Origin: SAR86 cluster bacterium
GTDB taxonomy: Bacteria > Pseudomonadota > Gammaproteobacteria > Magnimaribacterales > AG-339-G14
Direction: 5' to 3'
NCBI GenBank assembly: GCA_028140145.1
Contig: JAOIOC010000005.1
Location: 19,433-83,432 of the forward strand
Length of the DNA stretch: 64,000 bases
The notes below the pieces were generated by a model. The model saw nothing but the letters and a program-made list of their open reading frames with translations. It made no database searches and was not told the DNA's origin. This document shows positions 20,685-31,343 of this stretch, piece by piece (position 1 is the stretch's first letter; each line of letters starts with the position of its first letter). A program made the translations under genes and the position numbers.

Positions 20685-22355
20685 ATGTCTAAAAAAAGAA
20701 AATATTCATCCTCTCTGGTTGATGGAATTGATCAAGCTGGTGCTCGGTCAATGCTTAGGCCAACAGGTTTTTCAGATGAGGATTTTAAAAAACCACAAGT
20801 CGGTATTGCTTCAACTTGGTCAAATGTGACTCCTTGTAACATGCACATCAATGAATTAGCACAAACCATATGTAGCTCTGTTGATGATGCAGGGCTCAAA
20901 TCAGTTCTTTTCAATACAATCACAATTTCTGATGGTATTTCAATGGGTACTCTTGGCATGAGATATTCGTTGGTTTCTAGAGAGGTCATTGCAGATTCAA
21001 TTGAAACTGTTGTTGGGTGCCAGTCATTTGATTCCGTTGTAGCAATAGGTGGATGCGATAAAAATATGCCAGGTTGTATGATGGGATTGATAAGGTTGGA
21101 TAGACCAAGTCTATTTGTTTACGGTGGTTCTATCAAGCCTGGGAAGGATCATACTGATTTTGCCACTGTTCTTGAAAAGGTTGGCGCATATTCTCAACAT
21201 CAAATAAGTGAAGAGGAGCTAATAGCAATTGAGAAAAATGCACTCCCTGGACCTGGTTCATGCGGAGGAATGTACACTGCAAACACTATGGCATCAGCAA
21301 TTGAAGCCTTAGGAATGAGTTTGCCTGGAAGTAGCTCACAAGATGCAATCTCTCAGGAGAAGAAAAATGATTGCCTGGCTGTAGGTCAAGCTATCGATTA
21401 CTTATTAGAAAAGGATATTAAACCTAGCGATATTCTAACCAAGAGCGCTTTTGAAAATTCTATTAAAGTAGTTATTGCACTAGGCGGCTCTACTAATGCA
21501 GTCCTTCACCTCCTAGCAATGGCAAAATCAGCAAATGTTGATTTAAATTTAGACGACTTTACCAGGATAGGGAAAAATACACCTGTTTTATCTGACATCA
21601 GGCCTTCTGGTTACTATTTAATGAGTGATCTGAATGAACAGGGCGGTATTCAACCCTTAATGAAAATGATGCTTAATGATAGATTGCTGGATGGAAGTTG
21701 TATGACTGTTTCAGGAAAAACTTTAGAAGAAAATCTTAAAGACATAGAACCCTATAAAGACGATCAAAAAATTATTGCTCAAATTAGTAAACCTATAAAA
21801 AAAGAAAGTCATATTAGAATTTTGAAAGGTAATCTAGCTCCTCAAGGAGCTGTAGCTAAAATAACTGGGAAAGAAGGACTGTCTTTTTCTGGTCCTGCAA
21901 TAATTTTTGAATCTGAAGAAGAGGCAGTTGAAGCAATTTTCAAGAATACCATTCAAGAAGGTTCGGTAATTGTTATCAGATATGAAGGTCCTGTAGGAGG
22001 CCCAGGCATGCGTGAAATGCTAAAACCGACTGCGGCAATCATGGGAGCTGGACTAGGAGATAAAGTTGCTCTAATTACTGATGGAAGGTTCTCAGGTGGA
22101 TCTCATGGTTTTGTAGTTGGGCATATTACCCCTGAAGCTGCGAATGGAGGTCCTATTGGACTCTTACAGAATGGAGATTTAATCACTATAGATGCAAAAA
22201 AAGATCAAATAAACATTGATATCTCAGAAGAACAGTTAGCAGATAGAAAGAAAAACTGGCAATCTTTAAAAGAACCTCCCAGCAGAGGAGTGTTAGCTAA
22301 ATACGCCAGATCAGTGTCTTCAGCTTCCGAGGGCGCTGTAACAGACGATTTTTAA
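20685..22355 (+). CDS. ilvD: Dihydroxy-acid dehydratase
   Basis: [66 protein letters not shown]. Confidence 0.96.
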   Translation: MSKKRKYSSSLVDGIDQAGARSMLRPTGFSDEDFKKPQVGIASTWSNVTPCNMHINELAQTICSSVDDAGLKSVLFNTITISDGISMGTLGMRYSLVSREVIADSIETVVGCQSFDSVVAIGGCDKNMPGCMMGLIRLDRPSLFVYGGSIKPGKDHTDFATVLEKVGAYSQHQISEEELIAIEKNALPGPGSCGGMYTANTMASAIEALGMSLPGSSSQDAISQEKKNDCLAVGQAIDYLLEKDIKPSDILTKSAFENSIKVVIALGGSTNAVLHLLAMAKSANVDLNLDDFTRIGKNTPVLSDIRPSGYYLMSDLNEQGGIQPLMKMMLNDRLLDGSCMTVSGKTLEENLKDIEPYKDDQKIIAQISKPIKKESHIRILKGNLAPQGAVAKITGKEGLSFSGPAIIFESEEEAVEAIFKNTIQEGSVIVIRYEGPVGGPGMREMLKPTAAIMGAGLGDKVALITDGRFSGGSHGFVVGHITPEAANGGPIGLLQNGDLITIDAKKDQINIDISEEQLADRKKNWQSLKEPPSRGVLAKYARSVSSASEGAVTDDF

Positions 22356-22356
22356 T

Positions 22357-22386
22357 TTGCATTTTTAAAATTTAACCTAATATAAA
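22357..22386 (+). promoter_or_regulatory. Candidate sigma70-like promoter of trxA (TTGCAT-N18-TATAAA)
   Basis: TTGCAT 22357-22362, TATAAA 22381-22386; ATG at 22391. Confidence 0.45.
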
Positions 22387-22390
22387 AATC

Positions 22391-22711
22391 ATGAGCAAAA
22401 CTATAGAACTAAATAAAGAAAACTTCACAGAAACGGTTGGTTCAAATAAACCTGTTTTAGTCGATTATTGGGCAGAATGGTGTGGTCCATGCAAAATGGT
22501 AGCTCCAATACTTGAAGAAGTTGCTTCAGATATGTCAGATAAGCTGACGGTTGGAAAAGTTGACGTGGATGAAAATCAAGAATTAGCAGCCCAATTAAAC
22601 ATAATGAGCATTCCTACGTTAGTACTATTTAAAGATGGAGAGGTGGTTGATCAGGCGATAGGTGCTTTATCAAAGTCTCAGCTTCTATCCTTTTTGGAAC
22701 AACACCTATAA
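22391..22711 (+). CDS. trxA: Thioredoxin
   Basis: WAEWCGPCKMVAPIL; upstream of rho. Confidence 0.96.
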   Translation: MSKTIELNKENFTETVGSNKPVLVDYWAEWCGPCKMVAPILEEVASDMSDKLTVGKVDVDENQELAAQLNIMSIPTLVLFKDGEVVDQAIGALSKSQLLSFLEQHL

Positions 22712-22731
22712 ATTTTACCTAGACTAGGGCT

Positions 22732-22764
22732 AACTAAGGTGTTAAATTTATTCACCTTGTCTTA
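22732..22764 (+). promoter_or_regulatory. Imperfect stem-loop in rho leader
   Basis: AAGGTG (22736-22741), 11-nt AT loop, CACCTT (22753-22758), with outer CTAA/TTAG pairing. Confidence 0.4.
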
Positions 22765-22795
22765 GACAATCTTTAATTAAATCCCAAAATTTGTT

Positions 22796-24058
22796 ATGCA
22801 TTTAGGCGAATTAAAAGCCAAGCCCGTAGAAGAATTGCTCAGTCTTGCTGAGGACATGGGTATTGAAAATTTAGCCCGCTCAAAAAAACAAGATGTTATT
22901 TTTGGAATTCTCAAATCTCATTCTGGAAAAGGTGAAGATATTGAGGGCGAGGGAGTTCTTGAAATTTTAAATGATGGGTTTGGATTTTTGAGATCACCGT
23001 CGTCTTCTTATTTAGCAGGTGCTGACGACATATATGTTTCACCAAGCCAAATAAGAAGATTTGGACTCAAAACAGGTGATTCTATATCTGGAAAAATAAG
23101 ACCACCAAAAGAGGGCGAGAGATATTTTGCCTTGCTGAAGATTGATGAGATCAACTTTAATGCACCAGAGCAAACGAAATCAAAAGTTGCATTTGAAAAC
23201 TTAACACCTTTGTTTCCTGAAGAAAGAATCGTGATGGAGGCAGGAAATGGAACAACTGAAGACTTATCAGCAAGAATAATTGATCTAACTGCCCCAACAG
23301 GTAAGGGTCAGAGAGGACTTATCGTTTCTCCACCCAAAGCAGGAAAAACTCTTCTTCTTCAAACCATCGCTCATTCAATTGAAAGGAATAGCCCTGACAG
23401 CAAGCTCATGGTTCTTTTAGTTGATGAAAGACCTGAAGAGGTTACTGACATGAAACGTTCTGTTCGAGGGGAAGTAATCGCTTCTACCTTTGACGAACCT
23501 CCATCAAGACATGTTCAAGTAGCTGAGATGGTAATTGCCAAAGCCAGAAGACTTGTTGAAACAAAAAATGATGTCATTATTTTGTTAGATTCAATCACTC
23601 GTTTGGCAAGAGCTTATAACTCTACTCAAGCAGCTTCTGGGAAAATATTAACAGGTGGTGTTGACGCTAATGCCCTTGAAAAACCAAAAAGATTTTTTGG
23701 TGCTGCCAGAAATATTGAAGGTGGAGGAAGTCTCACCATTATTGCCACAGCGCTCATTGACACTGGATCGAGAATGGACGAAGTAATTTACGAAGAATTT
23801 AAAGGTACTGGAAATCAAGAAATTCATCTTGATAGAGCAATTGCTGAAAGGAGAGTCTTTCCAGCTATCAACATAAGACGTTCAGGCACAAGAAGAGAAG
23901 AGCTCATAACCGATGATGCCGAACTTCAACGAATAAATATTCTAAGAAAGCTTCTCAATGATATGGAAGATGTCGATGCAACTGAATGGCTGATAGACAA
24001 ACTTGGAAAACACAAGACAAACAATGAATTCTTCAGTTCAATGAAGAAAGGAAAATAA
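22796..24058 (+). CDS. rho: Transcription termination factor Rho
   Basis: [50 protein letters not shown]. Confidence 0.97.
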   Translation: MHLGELKAKPVEELLSLAEDMGIENLARSKKQDVIFGILKSHSGKGEDIEGEGVLEILNDGFGFLRSPSSSYLAGADDIYVSPSQIRRFGLKTGDSISGKIRPPKEGERYFALLKIDEINFNAPEQTKSKVAFENLTPLFPEERIVMEAGNGTTEDLSARIIDLTAPTGKGQRGLIVSPPKAGKTLLLQTIAHSIERNSPDSKLMVLLVDERPEEVTDMKRSVRGEVIASTFDEPPSRHVQVAEMVIAKARRLVETKNDVIILLDSITRLARAYNSTQAASGKILTGGVDANALEKPKRFFGAARNIEGGGSLTIIATALIDTGSRMDEVIYEEFKGTGNQEIHLDRAIAERRVFPAINIRRSGTRREELITDDAELQRINILRKLLNDMEDVDATEWLIDKLGKHKTNNEFFSSMKKGK

Positions 24059-24628
24059 CTATTTTTCTTTGAGAAGCAGATATTTCTTCCTGCCAGAGTT
24101 AGTCTCTTTTATAACCTCCCAATTATTTTCTAAAAACCTTAAGTCTAGATCTTTTTCTACTTCAAGATAAATATTTCCAGATTTAGCAAGAAGAGATTTT
24201 GTTTTAATTTTTAAAAGAACTTTTTCAGCAAGTTGTTCATAGAATGGAGGATCAACAAAAATTAGATCAAATTCATCATTTGCTTCATCTAACCAAGTAA
24301 GGACATCCTTATTATTTATAGATATATCCTCAAAAGCATCTAGCTTTTTGAGATAGCCTTTCAATTTGTCAAAGTGCTCAAAATTTTTTTCTACAAATGT
24401 AACTTTTTGAGCTCCTCTAGACAATGATTCCAATCCTAAAGAACCTGTCCCAGAAAATAAATCAAGACAAGTCTTCCGATCAATGACCTGTCCAAGCCAA
24501 TTAAATAATGTTTCCCTGAGTCTATCTGGAGTTGGTCTAAGATCATTAGAAGGTGAGAATTCGAATTTTCTTCCTTTGTATTTTCCACTGATTATTCTAA
24601 ATGAACCTTTATTTGCTTTATTGCTCAT
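24059..24628 (-). CDS. rsmD: 16S rRNA (guanine966-N2)-methyltransferase
   Basis: RIISGKYKGRKFEF; RPTPDRLRETLFNWLG; DLFSGTGSLGLES; FDLIFVDPPF. Confidence 0.94.
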   Translation of the reverse strand: MSNKANKGSFRIISGKYKGRKFEFSPSNDLRPTPDRLRETLFNWLGQVIDRKTCLDLFSGTGSLGLESLSRGAQKVTFVEKNFEHFDKLKGYLKKLDAFEDISINNKDVLTWLDEANDEFDLIFVDPPFYEQLAEKVLLKIKTKSLLAKSGNIYLEVEKDLDLRFLENNWEVIKETNSGRKKYLLLKEK

Positions 24629-24666
24629 AATTTTCTTTTATAATTCTCTTTTCTAATCACTTATCA

Positions 24667-25125
24667 ATGCAAGATATATTTCTAAATATTTTAAGAACGC
24701 AAGCTCAAACTGTATATGTAATTTCTTCAGGAAATTCAGATTCGAAAGAGGCAATGACAGTTTCTTCAGTAGCATCGTTATCAGCTGATCCACCAAGGAT
24801 GCTAGTTTGCATTAATAAATCTGCTGCCATGCATGATTTTTTAAAAACAACTCAATCTTTTTGTCTTAATTTATTAAGCAATGGACAAAAACATGTAGCT
24901 GATATTTGTAGCAACTCAGAGAAAATAAATGAAAGATTTTCAAATGATTCTTGGCTTAATAAGCAAGAGACACCATATTTAGAAAATGCTCAATCAAACC
25001 TCTTCTGTAATTTAAAAGAAATTATGGAAGACACAACTCACTCAATCTTCGTTGGCGAGGTTCAAGATTTAATTCATAATGACGCTTTAAAACCCTTGGT
25101 ATATCAAGAAGGAAAATATGTTTAA
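24667..25125 (+). CDS. Flavin reductase family protein
   Basis: AMTVSSVASLSADPPRMLVCINKSAAMHDFLKTTQSFCLNLLS as in flavin reductase-like FMN-binding domain. Confidence 0.85.
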   Translation: MQDIFLNILRTQAQTVYVISSGNSDSKEAMTVSSVASLSADPPRMLVCINKSAAMHDFLKTTQSFCLNLLSNGQKHVADICSNSEKINERFSNDSWLNKQETPYLENAQSNLFCNLKEIMEDTTHSIFVGEVQDLIHNDALKPLVYQEGKYV

Positions 25126-25516
25126 GTTTCTTTATCTTTTAATTTTTGTTTTATGCTCAAACCTGGCATTTTCAGGCGAGAATAAACTTTATTTTATTGA
25201 GCCTAAAGATGGTGCAACTCTAAATGGGCCTGTAAAAATAGTTTTTGGGTTATCTGGAATGGGAGTGGCTCCAGCTGGAATAGATTTTCCTAATACTGGG
25301 CATCATCATCTTCTTGTAGATTTAGAAGATTTGCCTGACCTTTCGAAACCTATCCCCGCTAATAAAAATCATATTCATTTTGGCAAAGGTCAAACTGAAG
25401 CAATCCTTGAATTACCTAAAGGAAAGAGAACCTTGCAACTGTTAATGGGCAACTATCTTCACATTCCACACAAAGAGCCATTAATTTCAGATAAAATTAC
25501 AATCTTTATTAAGTAA
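25118..25516 (+). CDS. DUF4399 domain exported protein
   Basis: FGLSGMGVAPAGIDFPNTGHHHLLVD; NHIHFGKGQTEA; signal peptide. Confidence 0.8.
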   Translation: MFKFLYLLIFVLCSNLAFSGENKLYFIEPKDGATLNGPVKIVFGLSGMGVAPAGIDFPNTGHHHLLVDLEDLPDLSKPIPANKNHIHFGKGQTEAILELPKGKRTLQLLMGNYLHIPHKEPLISDKITIFIK

Positions 25517-25534
25517 ATTTCCTTATAAACTCTA

Positions 25535-27883
25535 TTGATTTACCAAATCTTAAAATTTAAGAAAAAATTATTTATTTTTTTCTGCTTACTCACTTTATCT
25601 AACTTTTCAGTAAGTGAAATTTTCATAGATGGAATTCTTGATGAAGAGCAATGGAGCTCAGCTAAACTCATTGATGACCTTGTAATCGTTCAGCCAAATA
25701 CCTTAGAGAAATCAAAATACAAAACCGAGGTTTTATATTTTGCCAACGAAAAAGGAATTTATTTTGGTTTTAAAAATTTTAAACCTCCAGAAAGACAAAC
25801 GCCGATTCAACATAAGCGGGATGCATGGATGGCAGACGGAGATAGAAATTTCATCATCATTGATTTTGTTGGTAATGGTAACAATGGATACTCTTTTGGA
25901 ACTTCTTTAGGAGATTCGGTTGGCGACGGCACTGTATCAAATGAGAATCAGTTCAATCAGGATTGGGATGGGGTGTGGTTTGTCAAAACCAGTCAAGATG
26001 GCGAAGCTTGGTACTCTGAATTCTTGATACCTTGGGATGTAGCACCTATTAGTTCTTCTACCGAAGATGAACTAGAAATAAAAATTAGAATAAATACTTT
26101 CGATTTTCTCAGTAATGAATGGTCAAGTTTTCCTGCTATTTGGAGCACCGATTCAGCCTTTTTATCAAAATTTGAACCTATAAGAATTAAGAATTATGCC
26201 CGTGATGCTCAAAGTGATGCTGACTTCTACCCATACATTTCAATTTCACAAGAGCAAGTTACAGACGAGCAAATAAATAAAATAGGTGGAGAAATATTTT
26301 GGTCGATAGATGCTGAAAAGAGATTAGATGTAACTATAAATCCTGATTTTGGCCAAGTAGAAAGCGATGATGTTATTGTTAATTTTGATTCAACAGAGAC
26401 TTATTATGAAGATAGGAGGCCGTTCTTCACTGAAAATCAAAACTTATTTCAAATAACTGGCTGGAGAACTTATCTAATAAATACAAGAAGAATTGGAGCA
26501 GCACCAGATTATGATTGTAATCAGCTTAGCGAACGATTAGTTGAAAAATGTCTTCAAGATAATTCATCTACAAGCGATATTGACCTTGCTCTAAGATATA
26601 CCCAATCAGGAGCACTTAACGAGTTTGGTATCTTCTCTGCTTTTGAAAGAGGAACGGATATTTATAAAGGAAGAAATTTCCAAGCTATTCGCTACAGAAG
26701 AAATTTTAATGCAGGGAAGGTAGGCTATCTTCTAACTTATGCAGATAAACCAAACATTTCAAGGAGCGCTCAAGTACACACTTTTGATTACGAATATTTT
26801 ATTAATCAAGATACTCGTTTTTTTGGAATGTTAAGTTACTCAGATATTGATGATCCTAATTTATCCAAGAATGGATCTGCAATAAGAGCTCTTATCTCGA
26901 AACAATTTACAAAAAAATTCTCTGGTTTATGGGCTTTCTCATCTTATGGCAAAGGATACGACATTAACGATATGGGTTACAGTGAAATGAAGGAATATAT
27001 GTCAACTGGATGGGTAGCAAACTATAGAGAAGCTGAATTTGCTGAAAACTCTCCTCTCCAAAGTTTGACTGTTGACTCGAACGGTGGATTTAATAAAAGT
27101 GCCTCAGGAATATACGGCGGGTCTTTAGCTAATGTGAGTTTAAGTCTAGATTTTAAGGATTTTTCTTCTGTAAGACTGAGCTGTGAGTGTTTTCTTGATG
27201 CCGGTAAAGATTATATGGAAACGAGAGGTTTCCCAGATGCACCTTATATAAGAAATAAAGGAGGATACACCTTTGCTATTAGCTATGAGGCACCTGAGAC
27301 TCTTGTATTTATTCCCTCAATGAAGGTGGAAAGTAGATCATCAGGATATGAATTTGATGATTCTTTGCTATCGAGAAAAGAGGAAGGTTGGGGTTTTAAT
27401 TTGGGCGCAACTGTAAAACCAACAGATAATCTTAATATTAATTTGGGTCTAATTAGATATGACGAGGATGAAAACTGGAGTAAATTTGAATACGACAACG
27501 TGTTCGGTTACTACCATAAGAAGAAACTCTCATCCTCTTTATCTTTAGGGTATTATGAAAGAAAGCATGAATTAAGAATAAAAGCCCAGTTTTACTCTTT
27601 AACTGCAGAAGATCCCGAAGCTTTCTTTGTATCACCTGAAGGAAAAATGAAGTTCGCTGATGCAAACCTAAATTCATTCGAGTTGAGCCAAATGGCATTT
27701 CAAATCAGGTATAGGTATGAGTTGGCACCTCTATCTCATATATATGTGGTCTACACTAGAGGTGGAGATTATTTCAGCTCTGATATGTCCTCATCATCAT
27801 TTGATAAGCTTTATACAAAAGGATGGGATACAACATACTCGGATCAATTTATTGTAAAAATAAGGTACAGATTTTCATCGTAA
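25535..27883 (+). CDS. DUF5916/CBM9-like outer-membrane beta-barrel protein, copy 1 (TTG start tentative)
   Basis: DGILDEEQWSSA N-term carbohydrate-binding-like domain; NPDFGQVESDDV motif; long beta-barrel-like C-term ending KIRYRFSS. Confidence 0.78.
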   Translation: MIYQILKFKKKLFIFFCLLTLSNFSVSEIFIDGILDEEQWSSAKLIDDLVIVQPNTLEKSKYKTEVLYFANEKGIYFGFKNFKPPERQTPIQHKRDAWMADGDRNFIIIDFVGNGNNGYSFGTSLGDSVGDGTVSNENQFNQDWDGVWFVKTSQDGEAWYSEFLIPWDVAPISSSTEDELEIKIRINTFDFLSNEWSSFPAIWSTDSAFLSKFEPIRIKNYARDAQSDADFYPYISISQEQVTDEQINKIGGEIFWSIDAEKRLDVTINPDFGQVESDDVIVNFDSTETYYEDRRPFFTENQNLFQITGWRTYLINTRRIGAAPDYDCNQLSERLVEKCLQDNSSTSDIDLALRYTQSGALNEFGIFSAFERGTDIYKGRNFQAIRYRRNFNAGKVGYLLTYADKPNISRSAQVHTFDYEYFINQDTRFFGMLSYSDIDDPNLSKNGSAIRALISKQFTKKFSGLWAFSSYGKGYDINDMGYSEMKEYMSTGWVANYREAEFAENSPLQSLTVDSNGGFNKSASGIYGGSLANVSLSLDFKDFSSVRLSCECFLDAGKDYMETRGFPDAPYIRNKGGYTFAISYEAPETLVFIPSMKVESRSSGYEFDDSLLSRKEEGWGFNLGATVKPTDNLNINLGLIRYDEDENWSKFEYDNVFGYYHKKKLSSSLSLGYYERKHELRIKAQFYSLTAEDPEAFFVSPEGKMKFADANLNSFELSQMAFQIRYRYELAPLSHIYVVYTRGGDYFSSDMSSSSFDKLYTKGWDTTYSDQFIVKIRYRFSS

Positions 27884-28042
27884 AAATAGTTAATAAACTA
27901 ATCAAAAATATTCATAACTTCCAATAAAAAATATATAAGTTAATCTGACTTCAACATTGATCATATGATTTCAGATAAAATATCATCTTTGATAGGTTAA
28001 TCTTTTTTCAGATTTACACCAGTGCTATGCAAAGCATTCAAT

Positions 28043-30352
28043 ATGGTTAGAAAATTAATACTTTTATTTTTATTTGCACCGCTATCTGCAGAGATTATTG
28101 TTGATGGCAAATTAAATGAAATTGAGTGGGATTCTGCAGGAGTCATTGATACTTTTTTTGTTACCGAACCTCTAACTTATGCAATTCCAGAAGTTGCAAC
28201 TGAAGTTTTATATTTTGCTAATGAGGATGGAATATATTTTGGGTTTAAAAATTATGAACAAACTATAGAGGATCAAACAACATTGCTGCATAAAAGGGAT
28301 GTTATGGATGCATCAGCAGATAGAGCATTCATTGCAATTGACTTTAATGGAAACGGTATAAGAGCATATAGTTTTTCAGTTACTTTGGGCGGATCTATCA
28401 GTGATGCAGTTTGGGCAAATGAAAATCAACCGTCATTAGACTGGGATGCAATTTGGTTCGTTAAAACATCTCAAACCGACTATGCTTGGTTTGCTGAGTT
28501 CATGATTCCATGGGATGTTGCTCCATTGGAATACTCAGATGAAGAATTTATTGAAGTTAATGTCAGGACGTCTAGAGGTTATTTTTTAAAAAACGAATGG
28601 CACGGTTTTCCAAAAATCAATTGGACTGATACAAAATTTATCTCAAGATTTCATCCAATAAAAATAAGAAATTTTGCTAAAAAATCTGCCTCGGACGTCG
28701 ATTTCTTCCCATACATTTCAGTTTCTCAGGAAGAGGTTACAGGAAAACAGGAAAATAAAATTGGAGGAGAAATATTTTGGGCTATCGATTCAGAAAAAAG
28801 ATTAGACGTCACTTTAAATCCTGATTTTGGCCAAGTAGAAAGCGATGATGTCATTGTGACTTTTGATGCAATAGAGACTTTTTACGAAGATAAACGACCA
28901 TTCTTCACAGAAAATCAGGATCTTTTTCAAATAAGAGGTCGAACTTCTTTTCTGATCAATACTAGAAGAATTGGTGCTCGACCAGACTATGATTGTTCTT
29001 CAGAGATAGACGAATCAGATTGTAATTCGCAAAGAAAAACCTACAGTGAAATTGATTTAGCCTTGAAATATACCCAGACTGAAGCTAGTGATGAATTCGG
29101 AATTTTCTCAGCTTTTGAACGAGATGGAAAATACTATAAAGGAAGGAATTTCCAGTCTATTAGATACAGAAAAAGTTTAGACGATCTTCGTATTGGCTAT
29201 CTTTTAACTTATGTTGATCGTCCAAACATATCAAGGGCTGCCCAAGTCCATACAATGGATTTTGATTATTCCTTCGATGCAACAAGCAGATTTTCAGGGA
29301 CGTTAAGTTATTCAAACATAGATTCAGAATCAACCTCAACCGAAGGTGTTGCTCTAAGAGGTAGAGTGGCTAGAAACTTTACAGAAAAATTTTCCGCTCT
29401 TTGGGGTTTTGGTATTTATGACGAAGGCTATGACATGAACGATATGGGTTATTTGGACATGAGAAATTTTGCAGAAACAGGCATTACAGCCGTTTACAAA
29501 GAAACCAATTTCTCAGAAGAATCTCTTGTTAGAAGTCTTACATTGGATGTGAATGGCGGTCACCAACGAAGCATATCAGGAATAAACGGCGGGATGATGG
29601 CGTGGATATCACTTAATTTAGATCTTAAGGATTTTTCTTCAATAGATATTTTTTGTGAATGTATCTTATCTCCTGGAAAAGATTTTGTTGAAGCAAGAGA
29701 TCATCCGGATTCTCCTTTTATAAGAAGGTTAGGGGGATACACATTGAACATGAGATATTCGGCACCTAGACAGAAGACTTTCATACCCTTCATAAAAATT
29801 GAAAGTTCATCTGGAGGTTATAAATTTGATAATCCATCAAATTCTAAAAGAGGTGAGGGTTGGGGATTCAACATAGGTGCAAATATTAAGCCCTCTAATG
29901 ATCTCGACTTAAATCTTGCTCTCATTAGATATGATGAATATGAAAATTGGGCTAAATATGAATTTGATAATGTATTTGGCTATTACAAAAAGAAGAAATT
30001 ATCTTCCTCTCTATCTTTAGGATGGATTAAAGACAACGTTCACGAATTAAGAATTAAAGCTCAATTTTATTCACTCACTGCTGATGATCCAGATCCTTAT
30101 TATGTTAGTTCGGATGGAAAAATGGTTAATTATGATGGGTCACTTAATCCATTTGAATTAAGTCAGGTCGCATTTCAAATAAGGTACAGATATGAACTAT
30201 CTCCTCTTTCTAATTTTTATGCAGTTTATACGAGAGGAGGATATTATTTTGACGACGATAAAGATTTAAAATCTTTTGGAGATTTGTATTCCACCGGATG
30301 GGATACTACTTATTCTGATCAATTAATTCTTAAACTGAGATATAAATTTTAA
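28043..30352 (+). CDS. DUF5916/CBM9-like outer-membrane beta-barrel protein, copy 2 (start ATG 28043 preferred over GTG 28022)
   Basis: Co-linear paralogue of 25535..27883; signal peptide MVRKLILLFLFAPLSAE; C-term KLRYKF aromatic terminus. Confidence 0.8.
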   Translation: MVRKLILLFLFAPLSAEIIVDGKLNEIEWDSAGVIDTFFVTEPLTYAIPEVATEVLYFANEDGIYFGFKNYEQTIEDQTTLLHKRDVMDASADRAFIAIDFNGNGIRAYSFSVTLGGSISDAVWANENQPSLDWDAIWFVKTSQTDYAWFAEFMIPWDVAPLEYSDEEFIEVNVRTSRGYFLKNEWHGFPKINWTDTKFISRFHPIKIRNFAKKSASDVDFFPYISVSQEEVTGKQENKIGGEIFWAIDSEKRLDVTLNPDFGQVESDDVIVTFDAIETFYEDKRPFFTENQDLFQIRGRTSFLINTRRIGARPDYDCSSEIDESDCNSQRKTYSEIDLALKYTQTEASDEFGIFSAFERDGKYYKGRNFQSIRYRKSLDDLRIGYLLTYVDRPNISRAAQVHTMDFDYSFDATSRFSGTLSYSNIDSESTSTEGVALRGRVARNFTEKFSALWGFGIYDEGYDMNDMGYLDMRNFAETGITAVYKETNFSEESLVRSLTLDVNGGHQRSISGINGGMMAWISLNLDLKDFSSIDIFCECILSPGKDFVEARDHPDSPFIRRLGGYTLNMRYSAPRQKTFIPFIKIESSSGGYKFDNPSNSKRGEGWGFNIGANIKPSNDLDLNLALIRYDEYENWAKYEFDNVFGYYKKKKLSSSLSLGWIKDNVHELRIKAQFYSLTADDPDPYYVSSDGKMVNYDGSLNPFELSQVAFQIRYRYELSPLSNFYAVYTRGGYYFDDDKDLKSFGDLYSTGWDTTYSDQLILKLRYKF

Positions 30353-30537
30353 TGATCTTTACAGATCCAACCTCTTGATGTTTTTCTAGCTTCTAAGGCA
30401 GGGAAATAAACATTGCATTCTATACATTTGACCATGCTGGATTGATCTTCACTGATATCAACTGAACTTTCTCCCAAAAGACGTGCAAGCCCAACGACTA
30501 TTCCTACAAAAATTAAAACTGAAATTAAAATAGCCAT
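30349..30537 (-). CDS. PP0621-family small protein (TM helix plus C-x2-C zinc-ribbon-like C-term)
   Basis: 62 aa: MAILISVLIFVGIVVGLARLLG...KCIECNVYFPALEARKTSRGWICKDH. Confidence 0.72.
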   Translation of the reverse strand: MAILISVLIFVGIVVGLARLLGESSVDISEDQSSMVKCIECNVYFPALEARKTSRGWICKDH

Positions 30538-31310
30538 TAGGATTTAATTTTCTTTTCTTTGAAAGCGTCTAGTAAGGCTTGAGTAATGTTGGCCAGATCT
30601 GACTGGTTGAGTTCTTTATAAGCTTCAATTTTGATCTCAAGAGCTTGTTCTACTTGAGAGCTATTTGGGAGATGTTCAATCACATAATTAGCTCGGTTTA
30701 AGGCTGCAACAAAAGCCTTTCTTTCCATATAGAAAGTCGCTACATATATTTCTTTTTTTGCGATCAAATTCCTCAAGAAAACCATTCGTTGCCTTGCTTG
30801 ATCAGCGTAGTCACTATCTGGGAACCTAAGTAAAAAATCACTCAAGTCGGAAAAGGATTTCTTTGCTTGATTGAGATCTCTTTTCGAGGCCGCATCCTCG
30901 AGAATCATATTCGGATTAAAAATAGACATATCCGCAGTGTAACCAGACATTCCTTTTAAATAGTAGGCATAATCTATATTTGGATGATTAGGATGCAAGC
31001 TGATAAACCTATCAGCGGCTGATGTTGCAGCCTCATAGTTTGCTGATTTAAAATAAGCATAAATAAGCTCTGACTGAGCTTGAGTGGCAAATCTTCCGAA
31101 AGGGTATCTTGCTTCGAGCATTTCTAAGCTCATTGCAGCAGCAGCAAAATTTCCAGATCTCAATCTATTCTGCGCTTGATCAAATAATTCTTTTTCAAGT
31201 AAGACCCTTTCAATAGTTTCTTCTTTATTTGCACATGATGCGGATAAAGCCATCAAGATCAGTAAAAAAAGTAGATTAAAGATAAAATAAAGCCTATTAC
31301 GAGTTTGCAT
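30537..31310 (-). CDS. bamD: Outer membrane protein assembly factor BamD
   Basis: Lipoprotein signal; LEARYPFGRFATQAQSELIYAYFKSANYEAA TPR-like; adjacent divergent rluD as in gammaproteobacteria. Confidence 0.92.
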   Translation of the reverse strand: MQTRNRLYFIFNLLFLLILMALSASCANKEETIERVLLEKELFDQAQNRLRSGNFAAAAMSLEMLEARYPFGRFATQAQSELIYAYFKSANYEAATSAADRFISLHPNHPNIDYAYYLKGMSGYTADMSIFNPNMILEDAASKRDLNQAKKSFSDLSDFLLRFPDSDYADQARQRMVFLRNLIAKKEIYVATFYMERKAFVAALNRANYVIEHLPNSSQVEQALEIKIEAYKELNQSDLANITQALLDAFKEKKIKS

Positions 31311-31343
31311 CTGCTAATTCTATCTGTTTAAAGATTAAAAAAC

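Noticed and set aside
27939-28013. Short direct repeats GTTAATCT (x2) and TTTCAGAT (x2) between the DUF5916 genes
   Set aside because: 8-mers in AT-rich intergenic DNA with different spacing between copies; plausible by chance. Could be an operator but I cannot support it.
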